Origin: Blepharisma japonicum
Taxonomy: Eukaryota; Ciliophora; Heterotrichea; Heterotrichida; Blepharismidae
DNA length: 64,000 bases
Reading direction: 5' to 3'
NCBI GenBank assembly: GCA_949751835.1
Contig: CATKHK010000054.1
Location: forward strand, 248,001 to 312,000
Shown: piece by piece, positions 10,778-20,944 of the stretch
Position numbering within the stretch: position 1 is the stretch's first letter
How the letters are laid out: the number at the start of each line of letters is the position of its first letter
Notes under the pieces: generated by a model
The model's input: only the letters and a program-made list of their open reading frames with translations
Told to the model about the DNA's origin: nothing
Databases searched by the model: none
Made by a program: the position numbers and the translations under genes

Positions 10778-12106
10778 ATGGAACTTCTTATCGATAATCA
10801 ACCAGCTTCTATTGCAGCAGGGGTGGTAAATGAATATGCAAGAGCTAATGCTAAAAATATCGAGCTATCAAAAGTTGCAGCCAAGCATTTGAAACTGAAA
10901 TTACCTTTGCTCGTAAAAGATTCGACGATTGAGTTCCCGTTGTCTATTTTGACAACACTTTTAGAAGTCCAAAGAGTCGGACCTATTCTTTATGGTGCAA
11001 ATTCTATCGAAAAAGCCCAAACAAGTGGATGGGTTGAAGCAGCCAACACAATGCCACCTAAAGAATTCATTTCACTATTAGAAAACAAGCTTCTGACAAG
11101 GACTTTTCTGGTCTCCAACCACATCACCATTGCTGACATTGCCGCTTATACAGTTATTCAGCCTGTGATTTTGTCTCTTTCTAATAGTGAAAGATTACAG
11201 TATGTCTGCGTTTTAAGATGGGCTTCACATTTACAGTCCTTGCCTGGGTTAAAAGAAAAATTGCCTCATGTTCCAGTCCCTGAAAGGAGTTTTGAAGTCC
11301 CTCATGCACTTGTTAAAGGGCCAGCTGTAGAAGAGCTGAAAGCACCTCCAAGCCATAAGCTTAACCCAGAAGATCTTGCACATAGAAAGAGTACTGATGA
11401 AAGAAGCTCAAAGAGAAGCAGCATTCATGAAGAGTTCAAATCTCCGAAAGAAAAGAAAGCTAAAGAAGAGAACAAAAAGCCTCAAGAAGAAACAAAAGCT
11501 CCTCAGGAAAAGAAAAAAGCAGAAAACAAAGGTCCACAAGAGAAAAAACCTAAAGGGGAAGCTAAACCTCAAGAGAAGAAAAAGCCAGCCAAAGCTGAAG
11601 AAGCACCTGAAGAAGGCGGCGACGCATTCCAATACTTAGAACTCAGAGTAGGAAGAGTAGAAAAAGTATGGAGACACCCAGAAGCTGACAGACTATTCTG
11701 TGAAACCATTGATTTAGGGACAGAAAAAAGAACAGTCGTATCAGGACTTGTCGGGCATATCACAGAAGAAGAATTCACTGGAAAATTAGTTGTGTTGCTT
11801 GCTAATTTAAAGAAAAGCAAGCTTAAAGGTATTGTCTCAGAAGCAATGGTCTTGGCTGCTAAAAATGAAGGAACAGTTGAACTAGTTTCTCCTCCAAATG
11901 GCAGTAAGCCTGGAGACCTTATTTCGGTTGAAGGAATCCCATTCACCCCTTCAAGAATTCTTCCTGAAAAGAAAAAATATTGGGAAACCGCTACAAAGAC
12001 TTTAGGAATTTCTCCTGAAGGAGTCATCGTTTACGGAGGTCTACCATTGAGGACTGAAAATGGACCATTGGTAGCTCCTACCCTTAGAGCAGGAATAATA
12101 TCCTAA
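10778..12106 (+). CDS. Arc1p/AIMP1-like aminoacyl-tRNA synthetase cofactor with EMAP-II tRNA-binding domain
   Basis: This 442-aa protein has three parts. Residues 1-165 are helical and resemble the GST-C-like domain of MetRS, Arc1p and related synthetase-complex proteins (the stretch LTRTFLVSNHITIADIAAY is typical). Residues about 200-280 form a Lys/Glu/Pro-rich linker of repeated KPQEE/PQEKK units, suited to nonspecific tRNA contact. Residues about 284-442 are an OB-fold tRNA-binding domain plus the EMAP-II C-terminal extension (LELRVGRVEKVWRHPEADRL, RTVVSGLVGHI, SEAMVLAA, PPNGSKPGD). It probably delivers tRNA to methionyl- or other synthetases in the cytosol. A C-terminal fragment of MetRS is excluded because there is no catalytic domain. 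It ends TAA, 22 bp before the next gene on the same strand. Confidence 0.9.
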   Translation: MELLIDNQPASIAAGVVNEYARANAKNIELSKVAAKHLKLKLPLLVKDSTIEFPLSILTTLLEVQRVGPILYGANSIEKAQTSGWVEAANTMPPKEFISLLENKLLTRTFLVSNHITIADIAAYTVIQPVILSLSNSERLQYVCVLRWASHLQSLPGLKEKLPHVPVPERSFEVPHALVKGPAVEELKAPPSHKLNPEDLAHRKSTDERSSKRSSIHEEFKSPKEKKAKEENKKPQEETKAPQEKKKAENKGPQEKKPKGEAKPQEKKKPAKAEEAPEEGGDAFQYLELRVGRVEKVWRHPEADRLFCETIDLGTEKRTVVSGLVGHITEEEFTGKLVVLLANLKKSKLKGIVSEAMVLAAKNEGTVELVSPPNGSKPGDLISVEGIPFTPSRILPEKKKYWETATKTLGISPEGVIVYGGLPLRTENGPLVAPTLRAGIIS

Positions 12107-12128
12107 TTAACTCTTAGGTAATAAATAA

Positions 12129-13925
12129 ATGGCATTTTATTATAAGTTCATAAGATTCAGCTCATTTTTGTCATATAAGCCAAATCTTGCTCTCACTAAT
12201 AAACGGTCCTTTACAAGTGAAACGTTAAAAACAGCAGAAAATATTGATAGAATGCTATTGAGTATGAAAAAATCTAATAATTTTGCAAATAAGGCCAATA
12301 AATTCAAAGAAATTTTGGATCAAAATAGGCTTGATCATAGACAGTTTGTGGACGTCACTTATATAGTTCATATAAATTACAAGAAAAATCAAGAATTTAT
12401 GCAAGAAATTATGAAAAAACTAGAAATTAATCTAGCAGAGAAAATTAATGAGTTTCCTTATGATTCGAAATGCACAATTATAAGAAATTTAATGGAAGCG
12501 GCTAATAAAGGATATGCGATGTCAAGCAAGGATTTAGGAAAAGTTATTTTAGATTCAGCTTGCACTGAGAAAGATGAAATGAAGTATCCGAAATTATTGT
12601 TCAGTGTGGCTTCAATGATAAATAGTTTTGAATCTCTAGGTCTTGATTATCAAAGTAAATTCAAAGAGCTTGAATTATCATTAACCCCTGAATTTCTTGA
12701 AAAATTATCTTTGCATGACCTTTCGATGGTTCTTGCTGCTTTCAAGCTGTATTACCAAAAAATCTTTCAGATTGGCTATAAAATCAAAAACCCTATAACT
12801 CTATTTGAAAACTCCGAAAAGCTCATCTCAAAAGCTATTATAAACACAAGAAATATTAACGATTTATACTGGATTCTTTTTAATTATATTTCTCTCAACA
12901 CAGGCACAGAAGATTTCCTTCGCCATTTAGAAAAGTACATCCTCCCAAGACTCTGCGAGTTATCAGAATTTAACTTTAAAGGTTTTCCTTTTGTATATAA
13001 AACTCGATATTCCTCAGACCAGAAATATTTTGTATATGTTATCTGAAAAGCTTATTATGAAGAATTAATAAAAAGATTTCATAAATTGTCTGCAAATGAT
13101 TTGTCAATAATTCTATATCGCATGTGGTGGTCTTCAAGCCAACATGGGTTTTATTGTGACTCGAGATTAATTTTGCTATTAAAAAATTTTTTAAATGAAG
13201 AAAGATTTATACTTTCTTTGCCTGATAAAGATGGGTATGATCTTGTCACAAATATTTTTGCATTTTTAACACATGCTGCATTTATGGATGATGAAGAAGT
13301 TTTATCGAAAATTTCTGATCTGTTATTTAAATTAAAACAAGGAGCCACAGATAGGCTTATATTATCATCAACTAGTATAATGTCTAGACATTTATATGTC
13401 CCTAGCCGCTTTTGGAATATATTTCTAGAGAGATTTCCTAGTCTTTCTCAAGCCAATTCTTATGAAAATGACTGTTATTTGTACTCAATTTATTTAAATG
13501 TAACTTTAAATAATGCTGAAATGAAGGGAAAATTTGAAGAAATTTTCAAGCCTATATTACCAAGAATAGTGAGTAGGTGGAAAGATTCTTCGTCAAATAA
13601 CAAATTGAATAATAGACAGAGCTTCTTTCATAAAATTGTAGAAGGTTTTTTGATAAAAAATAAGATTAGATATGAAAAGGAATTTTATGATGATTATTAC
13701 ATTGATTTAGTTTTGCCTGATTATAAACTAGCAATAGAAATACAAGGGCCAAATCATTATATTTATCCAGCTGTTAAAGTTAATGGGAAAACTTTAAATA
13801 AAACTAGAAACTTAGAGAAAAAAGGATGGAGAGTGCTATCGATACCTTTTTATCATTATAGGACTTACACAATAGAAAGCATGATTAGAGAATGCATTCA
13901 TGGGTCTTCTCCAATAAAATTTTAA
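12129..13925 (+). CDS. RAP-domain protein, probably mitochondrial RNA metabolism
   Basis: A 598-aa protein is obtained when the TGA at 13044-13046 is read as Trp (VIWKAYYEEL). The N-terminus (first about 35 residues: basic, Ser/aromatic-rich, no acids until about residue 31) looks like a mitochondrial presequence. The middle is helical repeats of low conservation, as in FASTK or octotricopeptide-type proteins. The C-terminal 60 residues are a RAP domain: YYIDLVLPDYKLAIEIQGPNHY then GKTLNKTRNLEKKGWRVLSIPF, the PD-(D/E)XK-like fold. RAP proteins act on organelle transcripts in apicomplexans, algae and animals; the precise target here is unknown. Ends TAA. Confidence 0.85.
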
Positions 13926-13981
13926 TGCATTAATCTCATTAAATAACTTAAGAATCTTAGTATAAACTGTTAATATAAACT

Positions 13982-14113
13982 ATGGATTCAGCACTGAAAA
14001 GACTCATGCTGATACAGAATCTTCCCTCCACTGCAAACTCTTCACCAAACTTACAGGATAAGCACATTCAAACTTTTGTCACCAATTCACCATTATATGC
14101 GGGAAATGTTTAA
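13982..14113 (+). CDS. Possible micro-protein, 43 aa
   Basis: A short ORF begins ATG after an AT-rich leader (TAATATAAACT) that resembles the upstream sequence of other genes here. Its base composition is markedly less AT-rich than the DNA after its stop, and its product (start MDSALKRLMLIQNLPSTANS) ends with TAA at 14111-14113. It has no membrane segment or recognised motif. It lies 56 bp after the RAP gene on the same strand. Real micro-protein, upstream exon of something lost, and chance are all possible. Confidence 0.35.
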   Translation: MDSALKRLMLIQNLPSTANSSPNLQDKHIQTFVTNSPLYAGNV

Positions 14114-15830
14114 ATATTGCTGATAATTATAAAGTACATAAGAAGATCATATATCTCTTTCAAAATAAACCGAAATTTAATTTATTTCAAAAACTACTCA
14201 AATTTAAAAGATTGATTTTTAACACATTCTTAATATCTCTAATTTCAAACTCTTAAATGTTTTCAATTGTATTATTCTAGGTTGTCTAGGGTTTTTTAGT
14301 GTGTGATATTTTTGAGTGCATTAGTTCATTTGCTGGTTTTAAATCTTATAAAATGTAAAATGAAGACACTTATTATTTTTAGACGATTTCCAGGAAGGAT
14401 TCTTTTTAGTAGTAACTAGTTTGAATTCTTTAATGTCATTGAAAATAAGTGTTCGTCTAAATTCGATGATTTTTTGCAGATTAGGTCAAAAGTATTAACA
14501 AATTGAGTAGTCTTGATTAGATTTTCCAAGTAGATTAAGCACAGTTTTGCAATATTCATATTGCTGATTTAATCAACGCTTTAAAAGCTTGTATGTCTGA
14601 ATAAGTTTAAATGTTAGTTTTAAATGTTTATAAACACCGTTAAATTTTAACATCAAAATTTTTAAAAATGAAGAAGCAGTTAGATTTCAATCATAAAATT
14701 TCTAATATGAAACTCTCTGTAAAGCACAAAGTCAAATCAATTTTAGATGTCTATATAATTGCTACAATCTTTTATAATATAAAGTATTTAAAATACCTAT
14801 TTATATGATTTATGGCTAAATATTGTTCATGCAAATCCAAAATGCATAGCAACTATAATAAATATCTTTAGCTATTTAAAATTATTATAATTTAATTAGC
14901 AAATAGTTATATATATAATTTATAATTAATTGTGCATTTGATATGAAAAATTTCATTAATAATTTATTATCTATTCAATAAGATCAGCATTCAAAATAAA
15001 TATCGTCTGGAATGTGTGTTTTCTATAAATTATCCAATAGATTATATTTTGTATTGTAGTTGCAAATTTTTATATTTGAAGCATATATTTCTTACAGTTT
15101 TGGATTTTACGCCTTTTTATGTATTTGCTATATTAGATAAACAGACTTGCTAGCGAAGGTGCACTTTTGAAAATCAATTGACGATTTTTTGCTAATTCCA
15201 TTTGTATACGTAACACTGGATTATGTGCCAGTTGATTGGACTGTAAAAATATTTGATTTAAAAGCTCTATAGATATATGATAGCTTTAAGACCTGCCTCC
15301 TCTCAGCCGTTAAATTTTAAATGTTTATAAATTCCATTATTTTTAATCGTAAAATCAATTAAAATGTGACTTTATTCTTCTAAAATCTTTAAGCTGCAAA
15401 ATAGCAATTAAAATTCCCATTTAATTTGATCAAAATTATTAATATGCATATAAAATTTAATCAACAGCCTCCTAGAAGGTGCAAGTAATAATAATTTTGA
15501 TTCTAAGATCTATATAAATTATCTATATATGATTTTGAGTAATATAATTGATTCAATTTAAAAGACATATTTATGAAAGACATTATTTAAAGTATATATA
15601 ATAATCATTGCAAAATTTTATTGATCAGCTGAAATGAAAAATCATAATGTTAAAATCTAGACTCCATATAAAAATTGTTCTAGGTCAATCCTTTTCTTGC
15701 AACAGTAAACCTTTAATTTTATTAGTTATACCTATGATTTTAAGGGTTTGAAATAAACTATATATATCTAATAAAAGGAAATATTTTTAGAGAGTTTCAA
15801 ACATATAGCTACTCACACAAATTCTCAAAA

Positions 15831-15938
15831 ATGAAATTTCTGGTAACTGCTGACAAAAAGGAAAAACTTGAACCCAGAGCGTTACCTCTAGATCCGCATT
15901 GGAAAGATTCAGATTGGCTAGGTAATTTATTAAGTTAA
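15831..15938 (+). CDS. Possible micro-ORF or gene fragment, 35 aa
   Basis: An isolated ORF of 35 residues (MKFLVTADKKEKLEPRALPL then DPHWKDSDWLG) with coding-like composition sits in AT-rich intergenic DNA. It ends with TAA soon after a GGTAATTT that could be a 5' splice site, but I could not find a following exon at 15-16 nt or nearby. It may be the 5' end of a gene whose remainder is gone, a micro-protein, or chance. Confidence 0.25.
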   Translation: MKFLVTADKKEKLEPRALPLDPHWKDSDWLGNLLS

Positions 15939-16342
15939 ATTTTGATTAATTAATCTGAAAAAATTAATAAATCTCAGCCTGTATAAAATTTTATTATTTT
16001 TCCATATTCATAATTTCTATAGTAACTTCTTTTCTACATTAATACATTTATTTGAAGAGCAAATAAAACGCTATTCATCATCGTTTAATACGCTGTTTTC
16101 TTCATCGGAAATTACTTTCCATTCTTCATTTCCCGGCCTCTAAAAGTTTTCCAAAGATCAGTTTTCATAATTTCTTTACATGTATTCATAATTTTTAATT
16201 TAGATCAAAAAATAACCTCTAATAGATTTAAGATTATCAACATTCGAGGATTGAATAAACTATTATATTGACACCCTGATTTTGGAAAGTAGCTCTTTGA
16301 TTTTTATTTCTAATCCGTATAAGAATGTTTATATAAAATTAT

Positions 16343-16663
16343 TTAATCAAAAGCTCGCTGCATTGCTTCATCTATGCTACTACACTGTTGTGAAATTGCA
16401 TATGCTCTTTCACGATCTACGCCAATTTCGAGAAGTGAATTAAAAATTTGCTCATTTTGCTTTGGGATTTCATGATTATTAGGCACGACAGGCTCTTTTT
16501 CTTGAGGTTTCCCTTCAGGTGCAGCATTTTTTGGTTCTAATATAAGAGTATATGAAGCATCAAGTTCTACTAATTCATGAATGAGTTTAACTGCATTTTC
16601 TATTTCGCCTTGAGAGATAGCTCTTCCCAAATTCTCTCCTAGTTGCTCGTAGTTATGCTCCAT
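16343..16663 (-). CDS. UBA-like domain protein, 106 aa
   Basis: The last about 40 residues (NEQIFNSLLEIGVDRERAYA then a CSSIDEAMQRAFD helix) fit a three-helix UBA or UBA-like ubiquitin-binding domain: a short LLEIGV helix-loop resembling the usual MGF loop, then two helices. The first 45 residues are helical with no recognised family, and the middle is a Pro/Lys/Glu linker. Such small UBA proteins can be ubiquitin adaptors. Ends TAA. The UBA assignment is by motif pattern only. Confidence 0.6.
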   Translation of the reverse strand: MEHNYEQLGENLGRAISQGEIENAVKLIHELVELDASYTLILEPKNAAPEGKPQEKEPVVPNNHEIPKQNEQIFNSLLEIGVDRERAYAISQQCSSIDEAMQRAFD

Positions 16664-16844
16664 TTTATAAGAAATGAATAATGGGTAATTATAATGCTTA
16701 TTTAATTACTTATTTTAGCATTTCTTCTTCTTCTTATTCTATAGAGATAGACATACCTTTTAAACTCCATTTATTAACGTTGACGGTATTTTTCACTATC
16801 CTTTGCATTAGATGGTCAGCTATCCTATTTCTACGAACCAGAAA

Positions 16845-16925
16845 TTAGCCAAAAAACCTCCTGGGGCGAGCTGCTTAACTCATGATGTGAGTACCTGAGT
16901 GCCCCCCTCGCATTTTGGATAAAAT
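16845..16925. ncRNA. GC-rich island, possible structured RNA (strand unknown)
   Basis: In otherwise AT-rich intergenic DNA a compact GC-rich block can fold: GGGGC (16863-16867) can pair with GCCCC (16901-16905), enclosing a perfect 5-bp hairpin ACTCA/TGAGT (16878-16882 and 16888-16892) with loop TGATG. No good ORF covers it. It does not match a tRNA (no T-loop consensus), and I could not convincingly match it to a snRNA, snoRNA or SRP RNA. It is reported only because composition and pairing are out of line with the surroundings. Confidence 0.25.
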
Positions 16926-17073
16926 TTTCCTTTAGGCATTTATAATGCAGTTATATTTTAGTCTATAACCAAATATTTTTTTACAAACATACAAGTAATT
17001 AAAATAAAATCCATAAAAATAAAATATTAATTATATCATTTTAGACTTAAATTTTTTTTACTTCTTAAACTAC

Positions 17074-18543
17074 TTAGTTTGTTTTCATTTCTTTAAGATC
17101 AGAAGCCACAATGAACGAACATTCAGTATTTGCTTTAATTTGATCCACAGTCACACCATTAGCAACTTCTACCAGCGTTATTCCTCCTTCTCGCTCGAAA
17201 TCAAACACTCCAAGCTCCGTTATCAGCATGCTTATAACTCCTTTTCCTGTCAGTGGCAAAGTGCATTTATTTAATATTTTTGGCCCTTCTTTAGTCTTGT
17301 GCTCCATTGTGACGATACACCTAGTAGGTGAAGATACCAAATCCATAGCACCACCCATACCTTTTACCATTTTTCCAGGAACAATCCAATTTGCTAGATC
17401 TCCATCCTTTGACACTTGTAAAGCACCTAAAATACTTAAATGGATATGTCCACCTCTAATCATAGCAAAGCTGTCTGAGCTGTGGAATAAAGAAGCTCCT
17501 TTTATAAGGGTCACAGTTTCTTTACCTGCATTAATAAAATCAGCGTCTTCTTCACCTGGTCTTGGGTATGGGCCCATTCCCAAAATCCCGTTTTCGCTTT
17601 GCAAATAAATTTTAATGCCTTGTGGTAAGAAATTTGGCACCAAAGTTGGCATTCCAATACCAAGGTTCACAAACATGCCGTCTTTAAGCTCTTGGGCAGC
17701 TCTACGAATGATTCTTTCTCTGAGAATTTTGGCTTCTCCTTTTCCAGGAACTTGTATTTCAGCTCCAGTATTAAGAGTCCTCCTTTCAATTGGCTTTAAA
17801 TAAGTTGGACCTTTTATGATACGATGGACATATACAGCTGGGGTATGAATTTCTGATGGGGCGATTTCTCCTGGCTCAACTAATTCTTCAACTTCTGCGA
17901 TTGTCAACTTTCCTGCCATGGCACAAAGAGGGTTGAAGTTCATAGCTGACCCTCTAAATACAAGGTTTCCTAGTTTGTCACCTTTCCAAGCTTTCACGAG
18001 GGCATAGTCAGTTGTGATGGATTTTTCAAGGATGTAGTGTTTGCCATTAAATTCACGTGTTTCACGAGGCTCAGAAGGAATTTCAACTTCTTTACCACCT
18101 GATTTATATTTGATAGGGAAGCCACCGTCGCTAATTACAGTGCCATATCCTGCTGGGGTATAAAATGCAGGAATGCCAGCACCACCAGCCCTTAACTTTT
18201 CTGCAAGTGTTCCTTGTGGTGTAATCTCAAGCTCCAGCTGGCCTGATATATACTCTTTTTCAAAAAAGGCATTTTCTCCGACATAAGAAGCCACGACTCT
18301 TTTAACTTGCTTCTTTTCAAGCAGCTGAGCAAGACCATACCCGTCAACAGCACAGTTATTTGAGACCAAGGTTAAGTTATTCAAGTTTAATTCAGCCAAA
18401 GCCTTGATAAGGTTTTCAGGGACTCCTGAATTTCCAAAGCCACCTACAGCTAAGGAAGATCCAGATTGGATCCCTTCTACGGCCTCTGATAGGCTTGAAC
18501 AGATTTTTGCAGCGAAGTTTCGTCTGGCAAAGCGTGCAAGCAT
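17074..18543 (-). CDS. OXCT1: Succinyl-CoA:3-ketoacid CoA transferase (SCOT), mitochondrial
   Basis: This 489-aa protein transfers CoA from succinyl-CoA to acetoacetate in mitochondria. Both halves of the fused enzyme are present: the alpha half ([20 protein letters not shown], about residues 32-51) and the beta half with the catalytic-glutamate block [12 protein letters not shown] and the later [10 protein letters not shown] stretch. Its length fits the family (about 520 residues in animals). The chosen start (18541-18543) gives [17 protein letters not shown], a typical basic mitochondrial presequence; an upstream in-frame ATG at 18600 would add 19 hydrophobic residues that mask it and is less likely. 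No TGA codon or intron. Ends TAA. Confidence 0.93.
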   Translation of the reverse strand: MLARFARRNFAAKICSSLSEAVEGIQSGSSLAVGGFGNSGVPENLIKALAELNLNNLTLVSNNCAVDGYGLAQLLEKKQVKRVVASYVGENAFFEKEYISGQLELEITPQGTLAEKLRAGGAGIPAFYTPAGYGTVISDGGFPIKYKSGGKEVEIPSEPRETREFNGKHYILEKSITTDYALVKAWKGDKLGNLVFRGSAMNFNPLCAMAGKLTIAEVEELVEPGEIAPSEIHTPAVYVHRIIKGPTYLKPIERRTLNTGAEIQVPGKGEAKILRERIIRRAAQELKDGMFVNLGIGMPTLVPNFLPQGIKIYLQSENGILGMGPYPRPGEEDADFINAGKETVTLIKGASLFHSSDSFAMIRGGHIHLSILGALQVSKDGDLANWIVPGKMVKGMGGAMDLVSSPTRCIVTMEHKTKEGPKILNKCTLPLTGKGVISMLITELGVFDFEREGGITLVEVANGVTVDQIKANTECSFIVASDLKEMKTN

Positions 18544-18765
18544 TTTTATATTCGAAGAATGGATAATAACTATGAAAAATAAGCCAACAATTGTATGCAA
18601 CCGGGTTTTGTATTAGTAGTTATTGCCTAGGATAATGAAATAGGTTTTTATTTAAAGTAGGTAAAAAAATAGCATAAAGGCTGATAAAAGCGATGAATGT
18701 CTTGAGTATTTTAAATTAATTTAATCTAAAATAAAATCAAGCACTTAGTTAAATGAAACAATATA

Positions 18766-19113
18766 ACTAGCTTCAATCCGATTGCCGAACAACTCTATTT
18801 AGGAAGAAGGAACTTTTGTGGTTTTCCCCAATTTTAAACCATACACTCTTACACTCAAAGCAAGCCGAGATAAGGTTATGATTTATGCTAAGATAATAAA
18901 AGAGCATCAAATCTACCTTCCTAGACCTCTCCAGAATATTTTCAGTCCCTAAGCCAAGTTTTCCTCTCAAGCTATGATAAACTCTTTTATTTCTCCCCAG
19001 CAGGCTCTTATGGATCAAGATATTCAGATAACTCTAGAATATTTTTGAAGCCAAATGAATAAGCAGACATTTCACCATAGCTTACTTATAATAGATAGCG
19101 GTAAAAATGCCTA
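18766..19113 (+). pseudogene. Probable gene relic upstream of the FYR-domain gene
   Basis: This stretch has coding-like composition but no intact frame on the plus strand. One frame reads NPIAEQLYLGRRNFCGF, then a neighbouring frame reads VVFPNFKPYTLTLKASRDKV and on to a TAA. The same frame continues as AKFSSQAMINSFISPQQALM and (TGA=Trp) ITLEYFWSQMNKQTFHHS to a TAA that overlaps the ATG of the next gene (19107). At least one frame change and one internal TAA would be needed, and no 15-16 nt GT..AG intron removes them. The minus strand has an 80-residue open frame without an ATG. Family unknown; either strand could be the original. Confidence 0.3.
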
Positions 19114-20045
19114 AACGTAAGCGCGCGAATGATGAGGGATATGGAAGGAAAAGACAATTTTTAGGAAGGTAACCATCATTTAGAGTTGCAAATAGAAGCA
19201 AGGTCAAGAAAGTCGAGTTGCTCAACCTTGGCGCCTTTGTCCACAAACAAGGCTGGTACAACGCTGGTTACATTTTCCCTAATGGCTACACAGCCAATGT
19301 CGAATACAAAGACATAATCGACCCAAATATCAAGATCCCGTATCTCTGCGAAATTATAGATAACGGTGGTAAGCCTTGGTTTCAAGTCACTTCTAATACA
19401 GTCAACACCACTTTTGCCGGGAAATCTCCTACAGCCTGTTGGAAGCAAATTTTAGATTGCATCAATGAAACTCTTAGATCAAGAAATCAGCCAGTGGTCA
19501 AAACTCAGGTGGCAGGCCCAGAGTACTTTGGATTAAACGACCCAAAGATAGTTGAACAAATAGAAAGCCTTGACCCTACCAAGTCTTGCGATGTTTACTG
19601 GGCTGAAAAAGAAAATATCCTAAAGGCAAGAGAATTATATGAAAATGTCCACCCAAAATCAGACAAAAAATGCAGGAAAAGGAGAAAAGAAGACGAAGAA
19701 GACGTCCGCTTAAACGAGGACGACAATAAAGAAAACTATAGAGGAGCCTGGTCTGCGATCCAGAGGAATGAAAGATATATTCAAAGATGTGAAAAAATGG
19801 GAGCAGAAGTGCTGGTTGAAAGTGATAACCCATTGCCTGAGTATCAAGATCCTATTACTTTGCAGCCTGTAATAGCGCCTGCGCTGTCACCATATGGGCA
19901 TGTGGCTGGATATTATTCATGGACACAGGCATTGAAAGAGACTAATGGATACTGCCCATTCACGAAGTTGCCATTATCAATTGAATCCATCACGAAGCTA
20001 ACAAAGCAAAATTTCAGTCTTTATAAAGACCATATACTTTATTAA
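19107..20045 (+). CDS. FYRN/FYRC-domain nuclear protein with C-terminal U-box-like region
   Basis: Two exons (19107-19168 and 19184-20045) encode 307 residues; the 15-nt intron splits an Arg codon. After a basic N-terminus (PKRKR, a likely nuclear signal) come an FYRN block (KQGWYNAGYIFPNGYTANVE ... YLCEI) and an FYRC block (GKSPTACWKQIL ... GPEYFGLNDPKIVEQIESL), the pair found in TBRG1 and in MLL/trithorax-type chromatin proteins. After an acidic/basic linker, the last 65 residues (DPITLQPVIAPALSPYGHV, YCPFTKLPLS, LTKQNFSLYKDHI) have the spacing of a U-box-like fold. Without SET or PHD domains, it looks more like a TBRG1-type protein than a methyltransferase. Ends TAA. Confidence 0.85.
19169..19183 (+). 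other. 15-nt spliceosomal intron
   Basis: The sequence GTAACCATCATTTAG interrupts the FYR gene after two bases of a codon. Removing it joins the basic N-terminus to the FYRN domain in frame; leaving it in gives a frame-preserving insertion containing a stop. Size and GT-AG ends match the tiny introns of heterotrich ciliates. Confidence 0.8.
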
Positions 20046-20083
20046 TTAAACTCGTTTTACTGATAAAAATATAATAAAACTGT

Positions 20084-20842
20084 TTATCTGATATAAATTT
20101 GTAACCCAGAAATTCCCCAGCTTTTCTCACATGGCTGCTGTTCCAATGTTGAGCCAAAAGAAATTATCACACTGCTGTCAGAGTGGTCAATTTTTATATC
20201 AACTGCGATTGAAAATTTTCCTTCACCTACATCATCTTCTCCACAGATATTCATAGGATTTTTTGATGAGTTTACATCATAAGATTGGGTCCAAACTGTC
20301 TCCATATCATCAGATGACCCAACTTTTAAATAAGCAGACTCGCCACGCCATTCATCTATCATATGATAATTCGCTTTAACTCTCAACTGTGAATGTTCAG
20401 GCAAGTCTTTAAACTCTTTCCAGGACTCTCCAGCTGAAAATTGACAATATCCTCCAAGCATCCTCACTCCTCCACATTCAGTTATGGTTTGATTGCTCCA
20501 TCCTTCCCCTTCGACTCCTTCAAAAGCATCATAATGAGTCAGTGACCACTGATCTACATTTGTAAGGATTAATTTGCCCCCAAAAGTCAATGAAGCTTCT
20601 GTCAAAACACTGACCCCAAAATGAGTTTTTCTGTTGTCATCGAAGTAAAGAGGCGCATAGTCACGACAAATAAGCCCAAATGGATATGTTGAATTGAAAA
20701 CACCTAAGCGACAATTTCCATCACCGTTAATTAACTTGATTCCTGCATTTCCTTCAATAGTTAGCTCTTGCGGCTCTAGAAGGTATGAGTAGAGCTCAGA
20801 AGCTAACGATAAGCTTAATAAGGCAAATAGATAAAATTTCAT
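20084..20842 (-). CDS. Secreted or cell-surface protein, 252 aa
   Basis: The start MKFYLFALLSLSLASELYSY is a signal peptide with probable cleavage after the LAS region. The remaining chain is beta-rich with several cysteines and a pattern often seen in ciliate secreted proteins: HMIDEWRGESAYLKVG, MNICGE, IKIDHSDSSVIISFGSTLE, ending WGISGLQIYIR. There is no transmembrane anchor. A longer in-frame start at 20890 would hide the signal peptide. The fold may be a galactose-binding-like beta-sandwich, but I cannot name a family. Ends TAA; convergent with the FYR gene, 38 bp apart. Confidence 0.75.
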   Translation of the reverse strand: MKFYLFALLSLSLASELYSYLLEPQELTIEGNAGIKLINGDGNCRLGVFNSTYPFGLICRDYAPLYFDDNRKTHFGVSVLTEASLTFGGKLILTNVDQWSLTHYDAFEGVEGEGWSNQTITECGGVRMLGGYCQFSAGESWKEFKDLPEHSQLRVKANYHMIDEWRGESAYLKVGSSDDMETVWTQSYDVNSSKNPMNICGEDDVGEGKFSIAVDIKIDHSDSSVIISFGSTLEQQPCEKSWGISGLQIYIR

Positions 20843-20944
20843 ATATAAATGAAAAACGAATAGGATTTTTGACTGAGACTTTTTATGCAAAATTAAAGAT
20901 TCAATAATAAAATTATTATTTTCAAAGATAATATAGCCATTTGG

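Larger units (their letters stand above)
13926..16342. other. Longest gene-poor stretch, 2.4 kb, AT-rich
   Basis: Between the RAP gene and the UBA-like gene the sequence is very AT-rich and full of stops in all frames on both strands, even allowing TGA=Trp. Only two short coding-like islands stand out (13982-14113 and 15831-15938, listed separately). Two related AT-rich segments at about 14620-14650 and 15307-15331 share the words CCGTTAAATTTTAA (CGTTAAATTTTAA in the first) and TTTTAAATGTTTATAAA in different order. I see no tRNA-like, transposon-like or telomeric sequence. It may simply be intergenic, or hold a retained germline-limited segment; neither is shown. Confidence 0.5.

Noticed and set aside
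10757-10801. Extension of the Pro/Gln-rich protein to an upstream ATG at 10801
   Set aside because: It would overlap the start of the divergent tRNA-binding gene; ATG 10756 gives a cleaner charged N-terminus.
11408-12027. Frames opposite the Lys-rich linker and EMAP-II domain of the Arc1p-like gene
   Set aside because: Shadows of a clearly homologous plus-strand gene.
16881-16900. U1 snRNA-like or C/D snoRNA-like words (GTACCTG, TGATG, CTGA)
   Set aside because: Single short words only; the 5' end, Sm site or paired boxes expected of these RNAs are absent.
18544-18600. Longer SCOT N-terminus from ATG 18600
   Set aside because: It places a hydrophobic stretch before a typical mitochondrial presequence.
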